Shown: positions 48,009-57,919 of the stretch, in pieces
Layout: each line of letters begins with the position of its first letter
Position numbering within the stretch: position 1 is the stretch's first letter
DNA from: Loxodes magnus
Lineage: Eukaryota; Ciliophora; Karyorelictea; Loxodida; Loxodidae
NCBI GenBank assembly: GCA_946699065.1
Contig: CAMPDV010000078.1
Span: 806,001 to 870,000, forward strand
Direction of reading: 5' to 3'
Length of the DNA: 64,000 nt
Made by a program: the position numbers and the translations under genes
The notes under the pieces: model-generated
What the model was told of the DNA's origin: nothing
Seen by the model: the letters and a program-made list of their open reading frames with translations, nothing else
The model's database searches: none

Positions 48009-49262
48009 ATGTATTAAACATCTATTTTAAATTAGAATTTATTGGAAAGTTACTAAATAGATATATCTTTAGTATCTCTATAAAACTTTTAAATAATAAA
48101 TATCATTAGTCATGCTAAGCTTTAGAACCTATCTAAAAAATAGTTATAAAGATATGAGATTTGATTTATCAATTCCTAGTTAATGTATTTTAAATATTGC
48201 TTACTTAATATTAAACTGACTCTATTATAAGTGGAATCTACTTCTCAGAAATTATGGATTGGTATTCAATTTAAATAATTGGAAATGAGTAGATATTTTT
48301 ATTTCTTTGAGGAAGAGGTGGGATTTACTTTGATTATAGTGATAAAGGAGTTACATAAACTAACTCAAATTATACTTTGATAATATCAACTAAAAGAGGA
48401 AAATAAAAACTAGAAATTGATGTCTAGTGATTCTAATTTAAGCAAGCCAAAATCCATACGAAAATTACCAATACAAGAGCTTATCTCTCTTAAATGAGTC
48501 TGAGATTCTAAAAATAGTGTAAATTATAGGAAATAAATTTATTGATAAATGACCACCATGCTAATTGCAAGATTAATTTATACTTCACAACAAATTTTTA
48601 GGATATCCGTTCTTATTACTACTTATTCTTAAAGACTAATAAAAATAAATTTCAATCTATTTTAGTAAAAATGATTCATCTAGAAATAAAACTATTTAAT
48701 TAATTAGACTGAATTTGCTTACACTGCTATATAGCAAAAAAGAATTAATACTATCTATTTTATTAAAGCTTCTAGTTCTTTTATAGTTGAGCTTTTGCAT
48801 AACTTTAAATATAAGCATATGCTTAAGATGGAGGAAGTAAAAGAATTAGGCAATGTGTAAATTCTAGTTTCAGATGATTTAAATTTAGAGCAGCTAAGTA
48901 AAGAACTTGTTTAATATATTGCTTGGAAAGTATTTTAGAAAGCTAAAGAATACAACTAAAATTATTATGGGTTATTTCATTAAGAAGCAAGTATCTTTGG
49001 TAATCTAATGGAATAACAAAATGCTTCTATTATTTTTATTAACTTCAACTAGAATATTGCCTAAAAACATTTTCAGTACAACTTAATTTCAATTGGAATC
49101 TTTATTAAAAAGCAAAGACTAAAAATCTTGTTGATACACCTATTTGAAAGTTCCATTTAAAATCTTTCCTAAGATAAAGTTATTTTGGCTTTAATCTTAA
49201 GAAATTAAATTCCATCTAAATTAAAAAAATGAAAAAGCTAAGTTGCTAATTTAAAGTAGAAA
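48009..49262 (+). CDS. Uncharacterised protein
   Basis: Coding character is strong but divided among frames: ISHAKLQNLSKKQLQRYEIW (about 48105), then GGIYFDYSDKGVTQTNSNYT and KRGKQKLEIDVQWFQFKQ (48310-48440), NDHHANCKINLYFTTNF (48550), then TEFAYTAIQQKRINTIYF, KMEEVKELGNVQILVSDD, LNLEQLSKELVQYIAWK and NYYGLFHQEASIFGN (48700-49010). Two exons or more are likely, with a switch near 48690. Globular composition, no signal peptide and no recognised domain. The end near 49262 is an estimate. Confidence 0.5.
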
Positions 49263-49449
49263 CTTAAGGCTTAATATCTAATAATGCTAAACATTATTTT
49301 TTACCTTTCATTGTATAATGATATAATATAAAGAGTTTCTCTTTATCTTAATATTTTAAACGATATAATTTTATGGCTTATATCTTAACTAGATGTATTA
49401 GCTTGTGAGTGCTTTAAATTATTTATCATTGATTTTATATATAAATACA

Positions 49450-50106
49450 ATGGCTCTTCCTTTTTAAAATTAACTAGCATACTTATAGCAAAAATAAATC
49501 AAATCTCCTTAATTTAGAAATAGATGATTGCTATCCTAATTTCAGTATAATTATCGAATTTTTTAAGTTATCTTCTAGCTTATAAAATGAAAATAGCTTT
49601 TAAGCTAATTTGAAAATGGTCTAACTATATAGCTAATCATTCATTTCTAAAGTTATATTTTTCTAATAAGCTTTAAATCATAAAATTAACTCTTACTTCC
49701 TTCCAAGATTGTTGTCTTATAAACAAAATCTATCTCTTTGCTAATCGCATTTTTAAGATATTCTAGAGTATCTTTTCTGAATGGACTACTATAATCCTAA
49801 AATGAATTAACTAGGAAATAGCTAAAGCTGAAAATAATAAAAGCACTGAAGAGTACTGATTTATAGCAGTATTATGAAATACTCTTTAGAGTTGGAGTTA
49901 GTACTTGATTGGAATCTATACTACATTAGTTACTTTTACTTTAGTCTTAAATTCCCCAGAATCATGCTTTCGCTACGTCTAATAACAAAATCACATTTAG
50001 CACTATAAATAATATAAAATAATTACTAAACAAAAGATTCTAAATATCATAGTCACCAAAATTATTAAGATAGAAAAGAATAGAAACTTTTAAGATTACA
50101 GCTTGA
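49450..50106 (+). CDS. Uncharacterised ~218-aa protein
   Basis: ATG at 49450 to UGA at 50104-50106 is one frame of 219 codons. The second half is the more convincing (LTRKQLKLKIIKALKSTDLQ, QYYEILFRVGVSTWLESILH, FATSNNKITFSTINNIKQ). In the first half a different frame (LNLEIDDCYPNFSIIIEF) competes, so a short intron may be present. Leu/Gln-rich and probably helical. No family recognised. Confidence 0.4.
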
Positions 50107-50362
50107 TATTTCAACTCATCTACTTTATATGCATTAAGAAGTGTTTCCATAATCTTAAATTTTAAATAATTTATTTTAAAATTACAAAGAGTAAATATAA
50201 GTAAGAAATAGATTTTAATTAATAAACTATTTCTTATTACTATTTCATTCAAATTTATTAAATAAATTTTCCTCTTTTAGTATTTGCAAAAATAATTTAA
50301 TACTTAAAATTAATGTTTATTCTAAGTTTCTTATATTTTTGGATAACTTTATTTATAATAAA

Positions 50363-50665
50363 ATGAAAAGAAGGTTGTATAATAAGAAATTATATGAAAG
50401 ATTCTTTAACGCTTATGAAAATAAAAAATTAGAGTTTGACGCTACTCATCCAATAGACTAGAAGTTTATTAAGGGATATAAAAAATAAGTATATATATTG
50501 AAGTCTATCCATTCTAGTTTTTTCTATTACTATGGATTTAGAATGGAAAGTTTGGAGTAAAAAATGTGGACAAAGCCAAAGAGCTGTTTTTTATAGGATC
50601 TTAATTCGCAAATGAAACTTGTTGGTGTTTGTCATAATTTTGTCCTTATATATCTATTTCAATGA
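50363..50665 (+). CDS. Small 100-aa basic protein (hypothetical)
   Basis: ATG at 50363 to UGA at 50663-50665, exactly 101 codons, with balanced composition and no intron. It begins MKRRLYNKKLYERFFNAYEN and contains THPIDQKFIKGYKKQV, HSSFFYYYGFRMESLEQKMW and KPKSCFLQDLNSQMKLVG. Basic and aromatic-rich; the N-terminus could be a mitochondrial presequence, but that is a guess. No family recognised. Confidence 0.6.
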
Positions 50666-50829
50666 AAGATATGTAAAGAGCTACATAAGAATGTGTATCT
50701 AAATATGAAGTTCAAGTGAATAAGCTTTATTCATAGGACAATTACTCTTAGGACTGATATTTTCCAAAGTGAAAAAATGAACTAAAATTAAGATTTAATT
50801 CAATAGAATATCTAACTTTAAGATTCTTT

Positions 50830-51760
50830 TTTATATCAAATATATATAATAAGAATTTTACTTGATGTTTTAATCTAAAGACATAAATATATCTTACAAC
50901 TAAAATCAATTAATCATATATTTATATTTTTCATCCTCCTTTTTTTTGGTTATTTCATCCTCCAAACGCAAATATCTTTTCTTCACATATATCTCATCCA
51001 AAAAGATTTATTGGTAGATAAATTCAACTGATACTTCTGAATGTCTACGTTTTAATATCATAGACTTCGCATTCTTTTACATCTTTATATTTACATTATA
51101 AGAATTTTAATCCTGATATAATATAAATCTCTTTCTTTTGATTGTATTTGGTATTATAAAAATATCTATAGAATATATTTCATAATATTCAGTTCTATTC
51201 ATATTATAATTATAAATATTTATATTCCTCACCAGCAGATCCTAATAGTGCAAATGTGTTTTAGTTAATTTATTCCATAAAAATAGTAGTTTACTCAGAC
51301 TTTTTTATATCTATTTGCTGCTCTTCAAATTTATTATTTTTAATGTTATAGCCTTCTTGATATTTGTGTCTGATTTGATAGTATAGATATTGGAAATATG
51401 CAAGTATTTTAATATTGGAGTATATTTCATATTTAATTACACCTATCCCAAATTTTTAAAATAGTTGACTAGTATTATAAACTTTTCTTAGCAATTACTT
51501 AAGATAAAGAATTTAATTGTGTTTCTGTTCACTAGACACTTAAATTAATTTATTTAATCCTTTATAAATAAATACTAATGCAGTTTAATTATTAAGCAGT
51601 TACTTATAAAGTTCTATATTTATAATTTTATTTCTTATTGTCTATCTTAATATTTTTCTCTTTTCTATATGAATTAATTAGATTCTTTATAGTTACTATA
51701 ATCACTTCTTTTTAGTTTCATTAAATCTAGAAATAAATGCGGTTTATGTTGGAAATTATT
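50830..51760 (-). CDS. Kelch-repeat protein, second copy
   Basis: Minus-strand paralogue of the Kelch gene at 43083. Matching features in order: KFGIGVIKYEI (compare QFGIVVSKYEI), a Gln-rich linker, INQNTFALLGSAGEEYKY, KKEIYIISGLKF followed by KECEVYDIKTQTF, then LPINLFGWDICEEKIFAFGG, which corresponds to IPVNFFGCDQHNKQIYVFGG in the other copy. UGA supplies Trp in FGWD and GGWNN. The 5' start and 3' stop are not resolved; upstream coding-like sequence may extend it toward 52150. Confidence 0.6.
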
Positions 51761-52149
51761 TACAAACTAAGTTTTATTATAAAGTTAGATTTAAGCATTA
51801 CCTTTATCTCACTAAAATTGAAAGTGAGACTTATTAGGAGGTACAAAAAAAGAATTGATTGAGAGATTTAATTAATCTTAGCATTGAATTCACTAAAAGA
51901 TAAACTAATATGTGAATAAAATAGCTGCTTTGAGTGAAAAAATCTTATAATTATAAATTCAAAATATAATATTAGATAAGATAGAGTAATAACTTGAATT
52001 AATAAAGCAATAAATATGCTACAATTTATTTTGTAAAAGCTGAAATATTACAAGATCTATAATCTTTAAGATATTTAAATTATAAATAATTATCATGTGT
52101 AGATAAAAGTAAATAGTTATTTTTACTTTAATAGTCGTATATAGATATA

Positions 52150-52990
52150 CTATCTTTAAATATTTTTATGAAATTATCTCTACTTTCTTAGCATAGAGAC
52201 TTTGCTGTTAGTTTTTCATTTAAGATAGTAAAATAGATTTATCTTTTTAAAGACTTCTTTATTTTATCTTTTTATGAGAAAGATAAATCTTTTAAAATGG
52301 TCTATGAATATTTTGATATACTTTATAATTAATTTATTTTTGATGGTATTAAATCTTATCTGTAGAAAATTTTAATTTCTTTTATATTATTAAATTTTTT
52401 CTAAATTGAATAATAGTATGAGTTAGAATGTTTTAAGCACTTCTTTAATTTTTTATTATGAATTTCTAATTTCATTTTCTTATAAAAGTGGTTTAACCAG
52501 ACTATATTTTAAATTATTTATTTTATGTTTAGATATAACTAAAGTTTTTGTTATTCCAAAATTTTTTATCTCATAGTTATGTTGTATACAACTTAGAGTT
52601 AAAATGCCTGATAGTGTTAATTTAAATAAATTTATTTATCAATGAGCTATAATTTGTTTTGAATATTTTCTCATTACATATTTATAATTGAATCCTTACG
52701 TAATTTTTTTACATCTTAGTCAATTTCGAATTTTGTAATGATATTTCTAGGTTTGATAAATTAAGTTTTTAACTGGAACTTCACTTAAATTACACGGCTT
52801 TTAATTCTTTTTCCAGTTGGATAGTTAATTAGCTTTCTAATAAGTTTTATATTTAGCTTAGTTCTTTTAAACTGTTAATAGTTTTTTAGAGCATCATAAT
52901 ATAGTTAAGTTGCATATTACTATTATCTACCTTTATCCTATTGAATATGATCTTTCAAGCATTTGCTTTAAGTTAGCTATTTTCTAGAAT
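52150..52990 (-). CDS. Coiled-coil protein or N-terminal part of the Kelch gene
   Basis: A minus-strand frame from about 52990 has strong composition: ANAWKIIFNRIKVDNSNMQL, MMLQKTINSLKELSQIQNLL, LTIQLEKELKAVQFKQSSS, NLEISLQNSKLTKMQKN and IRHFNSKLYTTQLWDKKFW. Leu spacing suggests a long coiled coil. It lies upstream of the minus-strand Kelch gene in the same orientation, so the two may be one coiled-coil/Kelch protein, but the intervening 400 bp is not convincingly coding. A short plus-strand coiled-coil-like frame at 51850-52030 overlaps this gap. Confidence 0.4.
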
Positions 52991-53532
52991 TTCTACTTGC
53001 AAACCTATTTTATTTTATGTTTGCTTAATTATTTAATTAAGAAAATTAAGCAAATACAAGGATAGGATGACGAAATAAATACTTCATTAATAAAGTAATA
53101 TTTGAAAATTACTATAAAGAGTCTACCTCACCAAAAATAGTAGACAAATGAGTTCTATAACTGAGAATATAGAGTAATTCATAGATATTACTGTAAGTAC
53201 TCTAATAACTAATACTAAAATATTTCTATTTTAAATTTTACTAACTAAATATTCTTATTATCATATACCTTTGACTATTTATATGTAGCTAACTAAATCT
53301 TATTTTTATGTTTTCTTTTTCTCATATCCAGTCTTAATATCTTTGATCATTTCAGGACTTTCTTTTGCTTATTTCTAGTTGATAAATTATGTAAATATCT
53401 TAAACTTCTCTATATTTTTTTAAGAATTGAAATACTTTAATTCCCTAGGCATTAAAATTATATAGTTAAGTCTATAAAAATTTTGTATTGTAACAAATAT
53501 TTTTTGTATAGAGTTAAACTGAAAGTTATTTT

Positions 53533-54186
53533 ATGAAAAATTAAGATGAAAAGAGTTTTATTGGTAAGATCTTTTAAGAGTTAATGGAATTAATTCTGCT
53601 ACAAGCAGTATACATTCTGATTCTCATATACATAAGTTTAGTACTTAATATAAGATGGAATTATTATTATTTATTGTAATAGTGTTTCGATATTAGGACT
53701 TAATGGTTATTTAAGAAGTTAACTACTTAAATAATTTTCTTTAAATGATTTACTGTAGTTAAGTTTCAAGTAAAGGATCCATATGAAGTGATTTACTTTA
53801 AAGTTTCTAATAAATTTTAAAAGTTTATAGAAGGAGATAATAAATTTTAGTTGAAGTAAAGCTGAATACCAAATGTATTTGAAGGAGAATCTAAGAAGAG
53901 TTTCTTAAAGATTATTTATATACCAATTAAAAAAAAATCATCTTAAGTTATTTTCATCTAAGTTAATTAAGGTTTACTATTTTAGAGTATCTGAATGGTA
54001 AGTTAGAAAGATTAATTTGAGATCAAGAGTAAGTAAAGACTAATAATTATGAATTAGTACAATTTAACAAAAAGATTAAATATTAGTTTTGTTATTAATT
54101 TTCTTTGTAGAAGAAGATGAATCCAAGAAGATATATAGAAATTCAAGATATGTAGTTCTTATATTAATAATACTAAAGTTTCATGA
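53533..54186 (+). CDS. Single-pass membrane protein, uncharacterised
   Basis: ATG at 53533 to UGA at 54184-54186, 217 codons plus stop, without introns. The N-terminus MKNQDEKSFIGKIFQELME is followed by one strong membrane segment (LILLQAVYILILIYISLVL, about residues 20-38). A soluble part follows with beta-rich character: FQVKDPYEVIYFKVSN, FEGESKKSFLKIIYIPIKKK, SQVIFIQVNQGLLFQSIW. Several UGA codons inside are read as Trp. No signal-peptide cleavage site; I infer a membrane anchor with the bulk on one side. No family recognised. It ends 115 bp before the RING/UBL gene on the same strand. Confidence 0.6.
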
Positions 54187-54301
54187 AATTATTATTATTA
54201 TTTTTATCTACGTGTTTTTTTAATTTCATAATGATATTTAACGTATACTTACGTGGTTTTTATATATAAGGAATTGTTTTTCTAAAAAATAATAATAAGA
54301 A

Positions 54302-56030
54302 ATGTCCTAGGTTGTTTAATGTCAATCTTGTAACGGAGATTTCGAAAATTAGATGAAAGTACCCATGTTGTTGCCATGTGAACACAACATATGTTATCTA
54401 TGTGCGCATGATCAGTATCTAAAAACAAAAAATATCAAATGTGCAAATTGTCAGCAAGTTCATAAGATTCATCCTTCGAAGTTGTAAGAAGACAGTTAGT
54501 TACTTAAGTATCTTGAGTAAAAGAGTATCATGGAGAGTATATCATTGTTGGAGAATCAATCACTGAGATTGCGTTAAGCTTAGACTTAATTGTCTAAGGT
54601 TTACAGTTCTTTTATCTAGTAGTTGATTAGGCACGTGAGTAGTTACGTTTTAAAGGGCAATATTGGCTTATAAAGGTAGTTGTTTGACTAGGATCGATAA
54701 ATTTAGGAGTAGTTAAGGTTCTTAAAAATCTAGAGGTAAGTAATATCTATTAGTAATAACTATTAGTAATAGCCATTAGAATTACTAAGGTTAGGATATT
54801 TCTAGGTATGAGTCTAAGGTGTTGAGATTGTTAGATGAGGTTTAGAGGATCATCGATGTGAGGGTATCGGTTAATGTTTTTGAGGAGTTGGACAATTATA
54901 AGTTGAGTCAGGAGTAAATGGTTAAGGAAAATGATTATTTGAGGAGTGAGATATAGAAGTTGAATGATTAAGTCTAGAATCAGTAATAATAGTTGACTTA
55001 GTTATAAGGTTAGTTGATCTAGTTCTAATAAGTAACGCCAGTAGTGTAGCTTAATTAGCCAATTTCTCCTCTTTAGAATATTCCTAAGTAGACAAAAAAA
55101 TAGGATATCAGTATAACCATAGTATCGCCGAACAATAAGACCTTAAAGCTCTAGGTCAAATAAGAAACTACGATAAAGTAGATAAAAAAATAAATCGAAA
55201 AATAAACTGAGTTATTATCATATACTCTCGACATCTTAAAGATCAATACTTATCTGAAGGACGGTTAATCAGTATCGAGTTTATAAATTGTCGATGGGGA
55301 ATAGCTTCAAATGAAGTGAAGTAAGTTTAAAAGTTAAATGTATTATTAGATGGTAAGTTTACTATATAAATAATTTTAGGAAGTACGTCACATTTTTAAA
55401 ACATATAGAAGGTAAGTATTTTAATATTCTTTAAACATATAGTATGTAAGTATTTTAATATTCTTTAAACATATAGGGAGTAAGTATTATAATATTCTTT
55501 AAACATATAGAGAGTAAGTATTTTAATATTCTTTAAACATATAGGGAGTAAGTATTTTAATATTCTTTAAACATATAGATGGTAAGTATTTTAATATTCT
55601 TTAAATATATAGGGTGTAAGTATTTTAATATTCTTTAAACATATAGTATGTAAGTATTTTAATATTCTTTAAACATATAGCATGTAAGTATTTTAATATT
55701 CTTTAAACATATAGTATGTAAGTATTTTAATATTCTTTAAACATATAGTGAGTAAATATTTTAATATTCTTTAAACATATAGTGAGTAAATATTTTAATT
55801 TTCCAATTTAGAGTGTATTTATTAATATTGATAGTATGTAAGGTGTATTTATAGTTTTTTTTCTGTTTTTTAGATCGTAGGTTTAGAATAATCAAAATAG
55901 GAAGTGAGTTATTAATTATGTTAAATAGAATGTATGTTAGTTTAAGGTTATTATAAAGGGGGTGAGTTAGTGTTTTAATGAGTTTAAAATAGGACTCATT
56001 GAAGAATCGAATGGCTGTGAAATATTCTGA
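54302..56030 (+). CDS. RING finger / coiled-coil / ubiquitin-like protein with a tail split by an intron ladder, second copy
   Basis: Paralogue of the gene at 9678-11922. RING residues 7-50: C7, C10, C26, H28, C31, C34, C47, C50 (core LLPCEHNICYLC). A 31-nt intron at 54736-54766 (GTAAGT...TTAG) joins two frames in the coiled coil (SKVLRLLDEVQRI, ENDYLRSEIQKLNDQ, then Gln-rich). The ubiquitin-like fold covers residues about 255-329: ISITIVSPNNKTLKLQVKQ, TTIKQIKKQIEKQ, LKDGQSVSSLQIVDGEQLQM. The first coding block (54302-55320 minus the intron) is 329 codons plus one base, phase 1 as in the paralogue. Twenty 3-nt exons then continue the protein to KWGLIEES...F and UGA at 56028-56030, about 362 aa. 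Probable E3 ligase by its RING. Confidence 0.85.
55321..55992 (+). repeat. Intron ladder: 21 GT-AG introns separated by twenty 3-nt exons
   Basis: Introns at 55321-55349, 55353-55379, 55383-55408 and 55412-55442, then ten more at a strict 34-bp step to 55782, then 55786-55811, 55815-55834, 55838-55873, 55877-55900, 55904-55928, 55932-55958 and 55962-55992. Lengths are 20-36 nt; all start GT (mostly GTAAGT) and end AG. Introns 4-14 are near-identical 31-mers (GTAAGTATTTTAATATTC, then TTTAAACATATAG), whereas the triplets between them differ (AAG, TAT, GGA, AGA, ATG, GGT, CAT and others). The last triplets ATC, GAA, AAT, GGG and final-exon GAC match ATC, AAA, AAT, GGG, GAC in the minus-strand gene. 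Confidence 0.85.
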
Positions 56031-56061
56031 GTGAGTGAATGACTTTAAATACTTAATTTAA

Positions 56062-56152
56062 ACTCTACTTAATTTGAACTCTGCTTAATTTGAACTCTGC
56101 TTAATTTGAACTCTGCTTAATTTAAACTCTACTTAATTTGAACTCTACTAAA
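56062..56152. repeat. Short tandem repeat, ~18-bp unit
   Basis: About five units of CTTAATTTGAACTCTG with small changes, directly after the RING/UBL gene, probably in its 3' flank. No other structure from here to 56810, which is AT-rich with short direct repeats (ATATCTTTAATATATCTT, TTGTTTGTTATATTA). Confidence 0.7.
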
Positions 56153-56816
56153 TATAAGTTTATTAGTTAAGTATTTATATATAAGGGGTATTAAAGGTAT
56201 TAATGATTAATATTAGTATATCTTAATATATCTTTAATATATCTTGTATATCTTTAATATATCTTAATTTTGCATTTGAATATATATTATTGTTTGTTAT
56301 ATTATTGTTTGTTATATTAATGTTTTTTTTATTATGAAGTTATATTATAATTGATATTTTATAATTGATATTTTAATTATATTTTGTTATTTGTTTATGA
56401 TTTTGTATAAGGTTGTATGAGTGTGGAGAATGAGTGTGAAAGGTATAAGTTATTTTATAATAATGTATTTTTAAGTATTGTAGTTAGAATATTTGTATAG
56501 TAGTTTAATAATTATAAGTAGTTGTTAAGGAATTAATTTTTTAAGGGTAAAGGTATATTTTTGAAGAGTGATTAGAGGAAGGATATATTGTTTTTACTTT
56601 CTAAAAGTTATAAAAGTTATAAAAGTGATAAAAGTGTAAAAAGGTAAAGAAAGTAAAAGGACAAGAATTATGTAAAATAAGACTGCGATATTTTTTAAAA
56701 TAAAAGGACAGAAAGAGTGTAGTTGTAAAGAAAGGAGAAAGATATGTTTTTTAAAGATTTTCTAATATAATTTTTTTTTTAATATGTATTAGATAATTTC
56801 TAAAGTATTAAAAGTA

Positions 56817-56885
56817 TTAAAAATAATAAAAATAATAAAAATAATAAAAATAATAAAAATAATAAAAATAATAAAAATAATTAAA
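56817..56885. repeat. Microsatellite (AATAAAAAT)n-type
   Basis: Roughly 70 bp of repeated AATAAAAAT units with no interruption. No function indicated. Confidence 0.85.
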
Positions 56886-56924
56886 TTTTTTTTGAATATA
56901 AATTGTTTTTTGTTTAGAATTTGT

Positions 56925-57900
56925 GAAAATTTTAATTTTGTTTTTTTGCTCAGCGTTTTCCACTATAGGGATTTTTTGGGACGGAATAAGTTTATGAGAA
57001 TTGGGATTAAAATTTTTGAAAATGGGATAAAGGTTAGTGAGTAGTTTTTAAATATTAGAAAGTGGATTTTTTTGAAAGTGAAAATTTTTGAGAAGGGTAT
57101 AAAAAGTCCATAATGAATAATTTTTGATAATTTTTAATTTTTTTTTTTGGAATTAGAGAAAAGTAAGAAAGATTTTTTGCTTGGTGGAAAGAGTATAAAA
57201 GGGAAAATTTTTTTGAATTTTGGAAATGGAATAAAAGTTTAATAAAAATAAAAATTGTTTGTGAAGGGTAGTAAAAAGAATATGGTATGGTGTTTTTGAT
57301 TTCAAAAATCGATTTTTTTTTTGGAGTTTGAGAAAAGTATTTTTTCCTAATAAAGTCAAAATTTATTTAATTTTGTTGTTTTCATTTTTTAAGAGTAATA
57401 TGAAAAATGGTGTTAGGAAAAGTAAAAAAGTTTTGAAGATGTTTAAAATGTGAAAAATTTAATTTTGTTTTTTTGCTCAGCGTTTTCCACTATAGGGAAT
57501 TTTTGGGACGGAATAAACTTGCGAGATTTGGGATAAAAGATTTCTAAATGGAATAAGGAAAGGTGAAAAGGGAATTAAGGGGAGTAAGTAATGTTAAAAT
57601 TTTTGAAGTGAAAATATTGAGTAAGGAAAGAATAAAATTTATAATGGAATTTTTGAAAAAAGTTATTTTTTTTTTAAAGAGAAAAGCTATAAAAGTGGGA
57701 AAATTTTGAATTTTGGAAATGGAATAAAAAAATTTATAAAAATAGAAAGTTTGGAAACAGTAGTTAAAAAGCGAAATAGCGATTGAAAAAGTAAAAATAG
57801 ATTTTGAAGAGGTTCAAAACGCGAAAATTTTAATTTTGTTTTTTTGCTCAGCGTTTTACACTACAGGAAAATTTTCGGACGGAACAAAATTTTTTTTTGG
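56925..57900. repeat. Long repeat units sharing a TTTGCTCAGCG / CACTATAGGG box
   Basis: A conserved ~60-bp block (TTTTTTTGCTCAGCGTTTTC, then CACTATAGGG and GGGACGGAATAA) begins near 56935, 57463 and 57831, spaced about 530 and 370 bp. The DNA between the copies is also related (GGAATTTTTGAAAA and TTGGAAATGGAATAAAA motifs). Weaker forms near 60215 (TTTTACTATAGAAG, CGGATGGAAC) and 60400 flank the 8-bp minisatellite on its other side. No coding frame. Confidence 0.7.
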
Positions 57901-57919
57901 AATTTTAAAAGAAGGATAA

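Noticed and set aside
50040..50252. Minus-strand 70-codon ORF
   Set aside because: Overlaps the end of a plus-strand frame; AT-driven composition and no support.
55321..55992. CRISPR array (short direct repeats with variable spacers)
   Set aside because: The variable part is only 3 nt, repeats begin GTAAGT and end AG, flanking units are unrelated in sequence, and the genome is ciliate.
57153..57359. Minus-strand 68-codon ORF
   Set aside because: Falls in the spaced repeat units; residue content is a by-product of T/A runs.
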